A stretch of DNA of 64,000 nucleotides, from contig NZ_JAABLQ010000001.1 in NCBI RefSeq assembly GCF_009915765.1, forward strand, positions 3,162,001-3,226,000, given 5' to 3'. Shown here piece after piece: positions 1 through 9,870 of the stretch. The first letter of the stretch is position 1. Every line of letters begins with the position of its first letter. Both the position numbers and the translations under genes were made by a program. This DNA is from Pannonibacter sp. XCT-53 (lineage in GTDB: Bacteria > Pseudomonadota > Alphaproteobacteria > Rhizobiales > Stappiaceae). Below the pieces are notes generated by a model. It worked only from the letters and a program-made list of their open reading frames with translations. It was not told the DNA's origin and did no database searches.

Positions 1-637
1 ACGCCCGGGCTGCCTTCCGGCGCAAGGCCGTCGACGATGCGGCGTCCAGCGGCGTATGCAGGAAGACCCAGGCCGGCGCCCGGCGCTGCATCAGCGTGGC
101 CGCCTCCGGCTCCGGCACCCTTGCCATGCCGAATGCCTGAGCCATAGGCGCAAACAGCGGCGAAAGCGAGGCGCCCGGACGGTCGACGATGGCAATCGGC
201 ACCGCCCTGACGATGTCGCGCCAGTTCTGCCAGCGATGGAAGCCGGCGAGATTGTCGGCGCCCATGATCCAGCAGAAGGACAGGTCGGGCCGTCGCTGCA
301 GGATGCCGGCCAGCGTGCTGGCCGTATAGCTTGTTCCGAGCACGGCTTCAAAGGCCGTGACGCGCATGCGCGGATGGTTGGCGGTGGCCGCCGTCAGCGC
401 GATGCGCCGGGCGAGCGGGGCAAGCTCGGCATGATCCTTGAGCGGGTTGCCGGGCGTCACCAGCCACCACACCTGATCGAGCCCGAGCCGCCGCATCGCC
501 GTCTCCGCCACCAGACGATGGCCCGAGTGGGGCGGATTGAAGGAGCCCCCGAAAAGTCCGACGCGGTTGCCCGGCTCGGCATGCGGCAGGTTCATCCAGC
601 TCGGACGCGGCAGACCGGAACCGGCCAGTTCGCTCAT
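1..637 (-). CDS. nadD: Nicotinate-nucleotide adenylyltransferase (3' end cut by window edge)
   Basis: Transfers AMP from ATP to nicotinate mononucleotide in cytoplasmic NAD synthesis. The nucleotidyltransferase signature GGSFNPPHSGH is at residues 30-40, and the SSTALR motif of the family sits just before the sequence leaves the window, so only the last residues are missing. I chose the ATG at 637, with GAGGGG about 13 nt upstream; a second ATG 14 codons in is also possible. It lies downstream of proA in the same direction with a 29-bp gap, as in many alphaproteobacteria where nadD follows obgE-proBA. The family call is firm; the start is less so. Confidence 0.93.
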   Translation of the reverse strand, partial: MSELAGSGLPRPSWMNLPHAEPGNRVGLFGGSFNPPHSGHRLVAETAMRRLGLDQVWWLVTPGNPLKDHAELAPLARRIALTAATANHPRMRVTAFEAVLGTSYTASTLAGILQRRPDLSFCWIMGADNLAGFHRWQNWRDIVRAVPIAIVDRPGASLSPLFAPMAQAFGMARVPEPEAATLMQRRAPAWVFLHTPLDAASSTALRRKAARA

Positions 638-666
638 CGCGGCAACACCCCTCGCGGTCGCGGGCC

Positions 667-1971
667 TCACGGCCGGATCTGTCCATCCCCGCGCACGCGG
701 TACTTGAAGCTCGTCAGCTGCTCGACGCCGACCGGACCGCGCGCATGCATGCGGCCAGTGGCGATGCCGATCTCGGCGCCCATGCCGAATTCGCCGCCAT
801 CGGCGAACTGCGTCGAGGCATTGTGCAGGACGATGGCCGAATCCACTTCCGCCAGGAACCGCTCCGCTGCCGCAGCATCCTCGGTCAGGATGCAGTCGGT
901 GTGATGCGAGCCATAGGTCTCGATGTGGTCGATCGCCGCGTCGAGGCCGGCCACCACCCGCACCGACAGGATCCTGTCGAGATACTCGGTCGACCAGTCC
1001 TCCTCCGTGGCCGGGAGGGCGGCGGGGAACAGGGCCTGCACCTCGGCATCCCCCCGGATCTCGCAGCCGCGCCCGGCAAGGTCGGCCAGGATGTCCGGCA
1101 GCAGCGTCGCGGCGATGGCGCGGTCAACGAGCAATGTCTCCAGGGCGCCGCAGATCCCCGTCCGGCGCAGCTTGGAGTTGACGATCACCGACCGTGCCTT
1201 TGCAGCATCAGCCGCGCGGTCGAGGAAGATGTGGACGATGCCCTCGAGATGCGCAAACACCGGGACCCGGGCGTCGCTCTGGACGCGGGCGACCAGGCTC
1301 TTGCCGCCCCGCGGCACGATCACGTCCACGGTGCCGCCAAGGCCGGCGAGCATCTCGCCGACGGCAGCCCGGTCGGCGACCGGCACGAGCTGGATGGCAT
1401 CCACCGGCAGGCCGGCGGCGACCAGCCCCTGCTGCAGCGCGCGGTGCAGCGCCAGGTTGGACTGCAGCGTGTCCGAGCCGCCGCGCAGGATGACGGCATT
1501 GCCGGCCTTCAGGCACAGGCCGCCGGCGTCGGCCGTGACATTCGGCCGGCTCTCGTAGATGACACCAATGACACCGAGAGGCGTGCGCACGCGCTCGATG
1601 CTGAGTCCGTTGGGGCGGTCCCAGGCCGCGATCCGGCTGCCGACCGGATCCGGCAGGGCTGCGATCTCCTCCAGCGCCCGGGCAATTGCCTCGATACGGG
1701 CCTCGGTCAGGGTGCCGCGGTCCAGGAAGGCGTCGGTCTGACCGGCGGCGCGCATCGCCTCGAGATCGAGGGCGTTGCCGGCCAGGATGTCGGGCGTCGC
1801 GGCGCGGATTGCCGTTGCCATCTGGCGCAGGGCCGCATTCTTGGTTTCGGTGGTGGCGAGCGCCAGACGCCGCGCGGCCGCGCGCGCCCGCCGGCCGATG
1901 TCTGCCATCAGCGCCGGCACATCCTGCTGCGCCTGCGTCACACCGGTTCCGTCCCTTGCCTTGTCCAGCAT
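667..1971 (-). CDS. proA: Gamma-glutamyl phosphate reductase
   Basis: Second step of proline synthesis: NADPH reduction of gamma-glutamyl phosphate to glutamate semialdehyde. The 434-aa product matches the family length (about 417 in E. coli). The aldehyde-dehydrogenase-type nucleophile lies in [10 protein letters not shown] at about residue 274, and the C-terminal [13 protein letters not shown] segment is typical. The frame is open 27 codons further upstream to 2052, but the ATG at 1971 with GGGGA upstream gives the family-like N terminus. The gap to the ProB stop is about 90 bp, so proB-proA are probably co-transcribed from the obgE side. Confidence 0.96.
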   Translation of the reverse strand: MLDKARDGTGVTQAQQDVPALMADIGRRARAAARRLALATTETKNAALRQMATAIRAATPDILAGNALDLEAMRAAGQTDAFLDRGTLTEARIEAIARALEEIAALPDPVGSRIAAWDRPNGLSIERVRTPLGVIGVIYESRPNVTADAGGLCLKAGNAVILRGGSDTLQSNLALHRALQQGLVAAGLPVDAIQLVPVADRAAVGEMLAGLGGTVDVIVPRGGKSLVARVQSDARVPVFAHLEGIVHIFLDRAADAAKARSVIVNSKLRRTGICGALETLLVDRAIAATLLPDILADLAGRGCEIRGDAEVQALFPAALPATEEDWSTEYLDRILSVRVVAGLDAAIDHIETYGSHHTDCILTEDAAAAERFLAEVDSAIVLHNASTQFADGGEFGMGAEIGIATGRMHARGPVGVEQLTSFKYRVRGDGQIRP

Positions 1972-2063
1972 CCCTGCGTCCCCATCCGCTTCGTCAGAAC
2001 CGGCCCGCCCCGAGGGCTCCTGCCAGCGCGGGCCGCCCGTGGCCCATCCCATCCGGTTGCCCC

Positions 2064-4276
<2,213 letters not shown>

Positions 4277-4825
4277 TCAGGCGTTACTTGATCCCAGAAA
4301 GGCCGCGCGCTCAAGGCGCATGCGGATGGCCGGCACCGTGCCGCAGCGCGCGAGGCTGCTGCAGGCGTCCGGGCCGATGACGTCAAAGCCCTGTTTGCGC
4401 AGCAGCGCCGACGAGGCCGGGTTGTCCTGCATGACGGAGGCCTCCACCGCAGCCGCACCGGTTGCCGTGAACAGCCAGCCAAGCGCGGCCCGCACGGCCT
4501 CGCTCATCAACCCCTGCCCCCAGTAAGGGCGGCCAAGCCAATAGCCGATGACGGGTGTCGCACGCAATGCCCGGAAGGACATCGCGCCGACAAGTCCGTC
4601 GTCATGGTCAATCGCAAAGCCGATTTCCTCGACGTCCGGCCAGCGGGCCGCTGCCGCCTCGGCCGCGCGCAGCTTCTCCAGCCCGTCTGCGCGGTCATAG
4701 GGGTGCGGCACCCGCGCCAGCATGCCGGCAACCTCGAAGTCGCCCAGGAAGCGGGCGACCCGGTCGATGTCGGTGGCGGCCAGCGGCCGCAGCCGCAGCC
4801 GCCCGGACGCGATGCCGAGGGTCAT
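4277..4825 (-). CDS. GNAT acetyltransferase (RimJ/RimL type), third of three
   Basis: Acetyl-CoA-dependent N-acetyltransferase of the RimJ/RimL branch, 182 aa. The N terminus carries the LRLRPLAATD strand-turn, and YWLGRPYWGQGLMSEAV is the acetyl-CoA pyrophosphate loop (Q/R-x-x-G-x-G/A region). The ASSALLRKQGF segment near the C terminus is also typical. The ATG at 4825 overlaps the stop of the preceding acetyltransferase by 4 bp, indicating translational coupling. Substrate is unknown; the place next to ribosomal protein genes suggests, but does not show, a ribosomal protein N terminus. Confidence 0.85.
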   Translation of the reverse strand: MTLGIASGRLRLRPLAATDIDRVARFLGDFEVAGMLARVPHPYDRADGLEKLRAAEAAAARWPDVEEIGFAIDHDDGLVGAMSFRALRATPVIGYWLGRPYWGQGLMSEAVRAALGWLFTATGAAAVEASVMQDNPASSALLRKQGFDVIGPDACSSLARCGTVPAIRMRLERAAFLGSSNA

Positions 4826-5388
4826 GCCGGCAGCCTCCGGTCCTCGAAGGACGCCCGGTCGAGGCGCACCACGATGTTGCGGACCTTGCGGTTCAGCGGC
4901 CGGGCGAACCGCTCGGTGACGGCGGTCGGCAGGAAGCCAAGCCGGCGCAGGACCGCCCGCGACGCCGCGTTGTCCTCGTAGACACGGGCGGCCACCGCAA
5001 CGCAGCGATGCGTCTCGAAGGCCCAGGCCAGCACGCACTGGGCCGCTTCCGTGGTGTAGCCGAAGCCCTGGAAAGGACGCCCGAGCCAGTAGCCGAGCGT
5101 CGGGCAGTCGGCCGCCTCGGTCAGGTCGCCCGGCGGGTCAATGGCGATCAGCCCGATGAAGACGCCCCCGAGCGTGATGGCGAAGACGGCCGGGTCCGTC
5201 AGCGGATTGATGCCCTGCTGGCGGGCGACAAGCTGCTCGGCCGCGCCCTCTTCATAGGGCCAGGCAAAGCTGGTCATCCAGCGGGCGATCTCGAAATCGC
5301 GGCCGCCGAGCGTGGCGATGGCTTCCGCATCGCCGTCCCCGAGCGGACGCAGGACCAGACGGCGCGAGCGCAGCACGGGCAGGGTCAT
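4822..5388 (-). CDS. GNAT acetyltransferase (RimJ/RimL type), second of three
   Basis: 188-aa N-acetyltransferase of the RimJ/RimL branch. It begins MTLPVLRSRRLVLRPL, the family's first strand. The acetyl-CoA loop is in YWLGRPFQGFGYTTEAA, where GRPFQGFG replaces the usual GRPYWGQG, a mild departure. NAASRAVLRRLGF follows near the end. Both ends overlap neighbours by 4 bp, so the three acetyltransferases form one tightly coupled unit. Similarity to the flanking copies suggests tandem duplication followed by divergence. The substrate is not identifiable. Confidence 0.84.
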   Translation of the reverse strand: MTLPVLRSRRLVLRPLGDGDAEAIATLGGRDFEIARWMTSFAWPYEEGAAEQLVARQQGINPLTDPAVFAITLGGVFIGLIAIDPPGDLTEAADCPTLGYWLGRPFQGFGYTTEAAQCVLAWAFETHRCVAVAARVYEDNAASRAVLRRLGFLPTAVTERFARPLNRKVRNIVVRLDRASFEDRRLPA

Positions 5389-5990
5389 GCGGCCCTCCCC
5401 CAGCGCTTGAGCGCGAGCCAGACCGAGCGTTCCAGGCCATAGCGCTCGACAGGGACGCTGCCGCCGGCACCGAGCGAGCGGGCCATGCTCTGGTCCCTGT
5501 ACTGGAAGCCGCACTTGACCAGCACCCGGCGGGAGGCGGCGTTGGTGACGCGGCAGTCGGCCAGCAGCTCGCGCATTTCGCCCTGGCCGAAGGCATGATC
5601 GACCAGCCTCTGCAGCGCTTCGGTGGCAAAGCCCTGGCCCCAGAAGGGTTCGCCCAGCCAGTAGCCGACGTGAACCGGACCGCCCGGCTCGAGAGCGGAC
5701 CAGGTGGCCTGACCGATGAACCGGCCGGTGGCATTCATGCGGATCGCGAAGCTGGCATGGCCGGCGCTGACCAGCTGGCTGCGCTGGACCAGCCGCCGGG
5801 CATCCTCCAGCGAGAAGGGATGCGGCATGGTGGCCAGGTGGGATGCAATCTTGCGGTTGTTGGCGAGAAAGACGATGTCTGCCAGATCGTCCGTTCGCGG
5901 CAGGTCGAGCCGCACGCGGACACCTTCCTGCGGCATCACGGCCGCGCTGAGACTGCTTTCGTCTAAGTATCCTTCGCTTTCGACAACCAT
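5385..5990 (-). CDS. GNAT acetyltransferase (RimJ/RimL type), first of three
   Basis: 201-aa N-acetyltransferase. The acetyl-CoA loop is YWLGEPFWGQGFATEAL, and ASRRVLVKCGFQY closes the fold. It has an N-terminal extension of about 25 residues relative to the other two copies. The ATG at 5990 has a strong GGAGGA site. It lies 3' of rpmA behind an intrinsic terminator (about 6011-6044), so it may depend on readthrough or its own promoter. The 4-bp overlap with the next gene couples it to the other acetyltransferases. Confidence 0.85.
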   Translation of the reverse strand: MVVESEGYLDESSLSAAVMPQEGVRVRLDLPRTDDLADIVFLANNRKIASHLATMPHPFSLEDARRLVQRSQLVSAGHASFAIRMNATGRFIGQATWSALEPGGPVHVGYWLGEPFWGQGFATEALQRLVDHAFGQGEMRELLADCRVTNAASRRVLVKCGFQYRDQSMARSLGAGGSVPVERYGLERSVWLALKRWGRAA

Positions 5991-6000
5991 GGCTTCCTCC

Positions 6001-6057
6001 GGTCAAAGTGAAAAGAAAAAGGGGAGATGGCGTCCCATCTCCCCTTGAACTTTGACC
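6001..6057 (-). terminator. Intrinsic terminator of rplU-rpmA, nested in a larger inverted repeat
   Basis: On the minus strand a 10-bp perfect stem (CCATCTCCCC paired with GGGGAGATGG, 6021-6030 with 6035-6044, 4-nt loop) is followed by TTTTTCTTTT. That is the layout of a Rho-independent terminator just after rpmA. A second perfect 9-bp stem (GGTCAAAGT at 6001-6009 with ACTTTGACC at 6049-6057) encloses it. The outer stem reaches to within 11 bases of the acetyltransferase start. Confidence 0.85.
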
Positions 6058-6114
6058 GGTTCACACGAACCGCCGGGTCGATTAGGACGCCGGCGATCGA
6101 TGATTCACTCGGCG

Positions 6115-6384
6115 TTACTCCGCAGCCACCGCTACCGGCAGCACGTTAATAGTGGTTCGGCCGTTGGATTTCGGCTGGAACACGACCTTGCCCTCGACGG
6201 TTGCAAAAATGGTGTGGTCCTTGCCCATGCCAACGCCCGTGCCCGGGTGCCAGGTGGTGCCGCGCTGACGTGCGATGATGTTGCCCGGGACGACAGCCTC
6301 GCCACCGAACTTCTTGATGCCCAGACGGCGGCCAGCGGAATCGCGGCCGTTACGGGACGAGCCACCTGCTTTTTTGTGTGCCAT
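6115..6384 (-). CDS. rpmA: 50S ribosomal protein L27
   Basis: Ribosomal large-subunit protein near the peptidyl-transferase centre. At 89 aa it has the usual length. It starts [16 protein letters not shown], so it lacks the N-terminal leader cleaved in Firmicutes. The conserved [10 protein letters not shown] and HPG blocks follow. It lies 49 bp downstream of rplU in the standard order and ends before an intrinsic terminator. Confidence 0.98.
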   Translation of the reverse strand: MAHKKAGGSSRNGRDSAGRRLGIKKFGGEAVVPGNIIARQRGTTWHPGTGVGMGKDHTIFATVEGKVVFQPKSNGRTTINVLPVAVAAE

Positions 6385-6433
6385 GACGAAACTCCTCGTC
6401 TCTGCTGTTCAGTTGGAACCGAAGTGGCGGCGA

Positions 6434-6805
6434 TTACTCGCCAGCAGCTTCCTCGGCCTTTGCCTTCTTCGCCTTCTTCGCCGGCTTCGCGTCGCCGGTC
6501 ACGATGCCAGTCACCTTCACGAGCGTGTAGGCCTGGCGATGACCGTTGCGACGGCGCGAGTTCTGGCGGCGGCGCTTCTTGAAAATGATGATCTTGCGGG
6601 TACGGGCCTGATCGACCACTTCCGCCGTCACGGTGGCGCCGGCCACGAAGGGCGCGCCAACGGTGGTTTCCTCACCGTTGCCGACCATCAGGACCTCGTC
6701 GAAGGTCACGGTGGCGCCAGCTTCGGCGTCGAGCTTTTCGACCTTGAGGAGGTCGTCCTGGGCGACGGTGTACTGCTTACCGCCGGTCTTGATCACTGCG
6801 AACAT
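6434..6805 (-). CDS. rplU: 50S ribosomal protein L21 with extended C terminus
   Basis: Large-subunit protein binding 23S rRNA. The 123-aa product begins [12 protein letters not shown] and contains the [10 protein letters not shown] and RQAYT blocks. It is about 20 residues longer than the usual 103-aa protein because of an Ala/Lys/Glu-rich tail after residue 103 (repeated KKAKK). Such tails occur in alphaproteobacterial L21. The ATG at 6805 has an AAGGA-type site (AAAAAGGAC, spacing 7); upstream in-frame sequence does not look coding. First gene of rplU-rpmA. Confidence 0.97.
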   Translation of the reverse strand: MFAVIKTGGKQYTVAQDDLLKVEKLDAEAGATVTFDEVLMVGNGEETTVGAPFVAGATVTAEVVDQARTRKIIIFKKRRRQNSRRRNGHRQAYTLVKVTGIVTGDAKPAKKAKKAKAEEAAGE

Positions 6806-7020
6806 GTCTCGCACGTCCTTTTTTTCGTTCTGATGACGCATCCGCAACCCACTGCCGTCGACCGCGTCTCCGACGCCGCAGGGTTTCCTGAGCGTCTGTG
6901 ACGAGAACCGGTTTTCGGGAACTTTCAGGCGCTGCCGATCACGCGGCAGAAGCCTCAAAGGCTGGAGATTCGGACAGCCGAAAGTCTGGGCACACGTGTC
7001 CCAGTCCATCGAGCGGTTGC

Positions 7021-7050
7021 TGTATACCCCCGCCCCGGGGCAAAAGTCAA
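7021..7050 (-). promoter_or_regulatory. Sigma-70 type promoter for rplU-rpmA
   Basis: On the minus strand TTGACT (7050-7045), an 18-bp spacer and TATACA (7026-7021) form a near-consensus housekeeping promoter. Transcription would start near 7014, leaving a leader of about 210 nt before rplU. Leaders of this size in ribosomal protein operons are often regulatory, but I see no recognised motif. Confidence 0.7.
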
Positions 7051-7447
7051 CGTGTACAGCCTTCGCCGGCACAGGTTTTTCAGCCGGATCACGAGACGGA
7101 TCCTGGCGGCAACCGGCACCCGGACCAAGCCCGCCGGACTGCGTCGGAGGCGGCCGGGGCACGGCCCATGCTGTCGGCGGGCCGGCTGCGCTCTGGCCGG
7201 ACGGTGCCGAAGGAGGCCGGTTTGATGGAAGCAGTCTGATGGAGGCCGCCTGATGGGGCTGCTGGATGGCGCATGACGCCGGAGCCGCAGCCGCTGGCGT
7301 CCGCCAGCCCCGCCGCGCGGGCTGGCCCCGCGTCGTCGCCCCGGTGCCCGGCTGCCCCGCAGATGCCGACAACCCACTGATGTGCACCGGTTATCCACTG
7401 GCCGCGCAGGCCCGGATGCTTATCCGGAAAAAATCCGAAATTGCCTC

Positions 7448-7476
7448 TTGCGGGCCCGAAAACCCTTGTCTATGTT
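7448..7476 (+). promoter_or_regulatory. Possible promoter of tRNA-Ser
   Basis: TTGCGG (7448-7453), a 17-bp spacer and TATGTT (7471-7476) sit 37 bp before the mature tRNA. The boxes are only partial matches, so the call rests largely on position. Confidence 0.35.
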
Positions 7477-7512
7477 CCGCGCCACTTGAGACCCATTCAT
7501 CTTAGGTTCCGC

Positions 7513-7604
<92 letters not shown>

Positions 7605-7668
7605 ATTTTTCAGTACTTTATTGATTTCGCTAGCATATTTGAGCCCAGTTTGGGGCAGTCCCTCAATC

Positions 7669-7678
7669 CGTCCCTAAA
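7669..7678 (+). repeat. Possible integrase arm site (left)
   Basis: CGTCCCTAAA occurs here, 64 bp inside attL, and again in the same orientation at 11946-11955, 120 bp inside attR. Short repeats at such positions are where tyrosine integrases bind with their arm-type domain. The assignment is inference. Confidence 0.4.
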
Positions 7679-7751
7679 CCAGAACGTGCCTTGTCATAGT
7701 TCATGCCTGCGGCGATGATTGGTCACCAGACAATCGGGATACGCTACCGTC

Positions 7752-7973
7752 TCAAGACCGCTGGTTATCGGCTTCAATGTCGGCAATGGGCGCTCCGACA
7801 TACTCGTCAGCATCGACCTTACCGTCAGAGAAACGACCGGCGAAGGCGTTCAGATGGGGGCGCTTGATAACATGGACGGCCTGTTTGCCTGCATCGGCGC
7901 GTTGACCAACCGTCTGGGTGCAAGCCAGTAGCCTATAACTATAGGTGTCGTAAGGCCGTTCAGGCCGGGACAT
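7752..7973 (-). CDS. Small hypothetical protein, uncertain
   Basis: A 73-aa open frame (MSRPERPYDTYSYRLLA at the start, EYVGAPIADIEADNQRS at the end) between the repeat array and attL. An overlapping plus-strand frame (7719-7931, 70 aa) is about equally open, and no family is recognised. AAGGA lies about 16 nt before the ATG, further than usual. In favour is its place at the end of the minus-strand operon; against is the alternative frame and weak initiation signal. The frame also extends upstream into the repeat array, unlikely to be coding there. Confidence 0.3.
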   Translation of the reverse strand: MSRPERPYDTYSYRLLACTQTVGQRADAGKQAVHVIKRPHLNAFAGRFSDGKVDADEYVGAPIADIEADNQRS

Positions 7974-8049
7974 AGCAAAAGGCGAAATTTCCTTTATTTC
8001 AATGGCTTGAACGCTCCGAACTGCCCTCCCCTCATGTCGTCTTTGGCTT

Positions 8050-8137
8050 ATATTTGAGCCGTCTGTGGTCCATATTTGAGCCGTCGACGGTTCATATCTG
8101 GGCCGTTGACGGTTCATATTTGGGCCGTCTAACCGGC
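8050..8137. repeat. Iteron-like array: four 22-bp direct repeats
   Basis: Four head-to-tail copies start at 8050, 8072, 8094 and 8116, each exactly 22 bp. The first half ATATTTGAGCCGTC is almost invariant (ATATCTGGGCCGTT in copy 3); copies 2 and 3 end in GACGGTTC. Copy 2 contains the palindrome CCGTCGACGG. There are no spacers, so this is not CRISPR. It begins 6 bp after the stop of the winged-helix gene 8143-8538. Two-turn spacing next to an HTH gene is typical of replication-initiator iterons or autoregulatory sites. Confidence 0.8.
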
Positions 8138-8142
8138 ATGCT

Positions 8143-8538
8143 TTAGGAGGGATGCGGCAGGTACTGGTAGAAGTTCAATTCAGCCGGGGACTTTCCGTCC
8201 GGGGAGCAAGTCGTTAGCGCGTAACGAGGCGCGCGCTTATCAAGCGGGCCTTTCATCTGCATTCCGACCGACTGCGCAACAATCCAGCCGCGCTCCTCTA
8301 GCTCGTCAATGGCCTTGCTTGCCGTTGCCCGGCAACACCCCAGCATAGCCGCTGCACTTCTGCTGGTAATCGGGACAACGTTTGAGCCGGGGCCGTTTGG
8401 CCTGTATTTGGCCGTAAGCTCAACTATTAGCGCCCGCGCTGGGCAGCCCAGTTCCCGCCAAGCCGGAAGGTCCATCCATTCGGTGAAAATGCGGGCGTGC
8501 GGCTGTATGCGCCCATGCTTGTTTGTGTATTTCGTCAT
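8143..8538 (-). CDS. Winged-helix DNA-binding protein, possible replication initiator
   Basis: 131 aa. The region about 30-85 reads as a winged helix: ARALIVELTAKYR, then SRSAAAMLGCCRATASKAI as a helix-turn-helix, then DELEERGWIVAQSVG as the wing. No nuclease, primase or recombinase motif is seen. It is the last clear gene of the minus-strand operon beginning with the AlpA-like gene, and its stop lies 6 bp from the four 22-bp repeats, which makes it the natural candidate to bind them. I know HTH proteins of this style from small alphaproteobacterial elements, but cannot name a family with certainty. Confidence 0.65.
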   Translation of the reverse strand: MTKYTNKHGRIQPHARIFTEWMDLPAWRELGCPARALIVELTAKYRPNGPGSNVVPITSRSAAAMLGCCRATASKAIDELEERGWIVAQSVGMQMKGPLDKRAPRYALTTCSPDGKSPAELNFYQYLPHPS

Positions 8539-8616
8539 TAACCCACCCAGTAATGCGGACCGTGAGGACGCGGGGAAACGAGGTTCACTGTTCGTTCCCC
8601 CGCCAAGCTAACCGCG

Positions 8617-8952
8617 TCATCCGGCCTTGCGTGGCGCTGCCAGCCTCGCATTGTGCCCGTCCAGAAACTCCGCGCTGCCTTGCAGCACATATCGGGCATG
8701 CCAGCCGTCCCTATGGGGAACCGCCTCTGTTTCAATCAGCAGGCCCAGCGCGCGAAGCCTGTGAACATAGGCCGCTAGGCGATAGGCGGGGCCACCGGGA
8801 AAGCTAAGCACGTCGACGCCTGCCGGGCTGGCAATCAATGCCTTTAGCGTCTCCAGCTCCCGCCCCTTGACCATTGCCGAAACAACGCGCCCACTGGGGG
8901 CCGTATATTTGAAGAAAGCGCGTTCGAGCTGTCGCTTGGTTGCCTGGCTCAT
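8617..8952 (-). CDS. Small hypothetical protein with probable winged helix
   Basis: 111 aa, no named family recognised. The central part (LETLKALIASPAGVDVL, then AYRLAAYVHRLRALGLLIET) resembles the helix and recognition pattern of a winged-helix domain, and the basic C terminus ends AAPRKAG. Its ATG overlaps the stop of the 214-aa gene by 4 bp (8949-8952). That coupling and the operon position suggest a role in element control. There is no membrane segment or signal peptide. Confidence 0.6.
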   Translation of the reverse strand: MSQATKRQLERAFFKYTAPSGRVVSAMVKGRELETLKALIASPAGVDVLSFPGGPAYRLAAYVHRLRALGLLIETEAVPHRDGWHARYVLQGSAEFLDGHNARLAAPRKAG

Positions 8953-9593
8953 ACGTCAAATACCTCCGTTGTTCCGAATGCCCCAAATCCCCCGAGTCCG
9001 CCTAACCCGCCTTGCCTTCCATAGGCAGCGTTTGCCGCGTCGGCAGGGCCATAGGAGGCACTTGCCGCCTGTGCAGGACCGTAAGACGGGGACTGGGCGA
9101 AGGGATTGGCAGGCCGTATGCCGCGACTGTCAGCGCCGAACTGTCCGCCTGACTGGTACGTCTGCATCATGTTGTCGGGGAGAACACCCCCCGCCCAACC
9201 GCCGCCCATCATGCGGTTGTAATTCCCCTGCTGAAGCTGCTGGTTCCCATGAAGCTGGGCCAGGTTTGCGTTAAGAGCCGCTCCGTTTGGCTGGGGAGGC
9301 GCGTTCATCCCGGTAACGGTCGAACTGGGCAGGTTTAGCCTTGCGCCATACTGCTGGTCGAATTGGGCGTATCCCTTAGGAAGGAGGCTCCAGTCTGTTG
9401 CCTGACCAGCATAGCCCGCATTGATTTGGTCCAGAGTCGGCAAGTAGCTGCCGGGGTTCTGAAACTGTTGGTTCAAGGCGTCCCTAGATTGCGCATAGGG
9501 CGCATAAGCCGCTTGCTCCTGCCCGAAGCTGGCGTGGTACTCGTCCGCCGTTCGCAACGGGTCGAATTTCCGATAGTCCCAGTTTGCCACCAT
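8949..9593 (-). CDS. Low-complexity Gln/Gly/Ala/Tyr-rich protein of unknown function
   Basis: 214 aa with no family I recognise. The N-terminal part (MVANWDYRKFDPLRTADEYH) is more ordinary. From about residue 60 the protein is rich in Q, N, G, A and Y. It includes the repeated SYGPAQAASA / SYGPADAANA near 170-190 and a GGLGGLGGFGAFG run near the end. No signal peptide or membrane segment is evident. The ATG at 9593 has a strong AGGAGG site 8 bases upstream; the frame is open 15 codons further but without a good site. It could be a structural or particle-associated protein, or a phase-separating protein; this is speculation. Confidence 0.7.
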   Translation of the reverse strand: MVANWDYRKFDPLRTADEYHASFGQEQAAYAPYAQSRDALNQQFQNPGSYLPTLDQINAGYAGQATDWSLLPKGYAQFDQQYGARLNLPSSTVTGMNAPPQPNGAALNANLAQLHGNQQLQQGNYNRMMGGGWAGGVLPDNMMQTYQSGGQFGADSRGIRPANPFAQSPSYGPAQAASASYGPADAANAAYGRQGGLGGLGGFGAFGTTEVFDV

Positions 9594-9595
9594 GT

Positions 9596-9790
9596 TCAGC
9601 CCTCCTGAACGTCGACGCGTTGCCGGGCGCGAATCCACTCAAGTATTTCGCTTTCAAGCCAGCCAACAGACTTGTTCGTCAGCCTGATTTGGCGCGGGAA
9701 CTGGCCTGCGGCTATCGCGGCATACAGGCATGAGCGCTTCAAACCCGTAGCTTCCTCAACCTCTTTACGGCGCATTACTCTGTCTTTCAT
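9596..9790 (-). CDS. AlpA-family transcriptional regulator / excisionase-like protein
   Basis: 64-aa MerR-like winged helix of the AlpA type. MRRKEVEEATGLKRSCLYAAIAAGQFP is the helix-turn-helix and first wing, followed by IRLTNKSVGWLESEILEWI, the family's W-x-x-x-E-I-x-x-W/I ending. In P4-type elements AlpA proteins activate integrase expression or serve as recombination directionality factors. The ATG at 9790 has GGAGG 10 nt upstream, 31 bp after an intrinsic terminator-like hairpin. It is the first gene of the minus-strand operon running to 8143. Confidence 0.87.
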   Translation of the reverse strand: MKDRVMRRKEVEEATGLKRSCLYAAIAAGQFPRQIRLTNKSVGWLESEILEWIRARQRVDVQEG

Positions 9791-9821
9791 TCCTCTGGCC
9801 CTCCTTTCGGGCACAAAAAAA

Positions 9822-9848
9822 GCCGCCCAGCGAAATGCGGAGCGGCGA
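9822..9848 (-). terminator. Terminator-like hairpin in the AlpA leader
   Basis: On the minus strand GCCGC ... GCGGC is followed immediately by seven T, then only about 30 nt to the AlpA-like ATG. No promoter fits between hairpin and gene, so it would act within the operon leader as an attenuator, or insulate against upstream transcription. Confidence 0.55.
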
Positions 9849-9870
9849 TAGGTGTTTTTTCTATACGGGT

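Larger units (their letters stand above)
6806..7512. other. Intergenic region rplU / tRNA-Ser, no gene
   Basis: About 700 bp with no convincing coding sequence. It holds the rplU promoter and a roughly 210-nt leader on the minus strand, and the tRNA-Ser upstream region on the plus strand. Around 7218-7270 there is an irregular run of the short word TGATGG. The open frames here have no family match I recognise and overlap each other on both strands. Confidence 0.6.

Noticed and set aside
6955..7398. Overlapping open frames upstream of rplU
   Set aside because: They occur on both strands, have no ribosome sites or families, and cover the rplU promoter.
7719..7931. Plus-strand 70-codon frame inside the element
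   Set aside because: Overlaps the minus-strand candidate at 7752-7973, has no ribosome site, and would run against all other element genes.
8050..8137. Repeat array considered as a CRISPR
   Set aside because: Copies abut with no unique spacers, diverge in the second half, and no cas genes are present.
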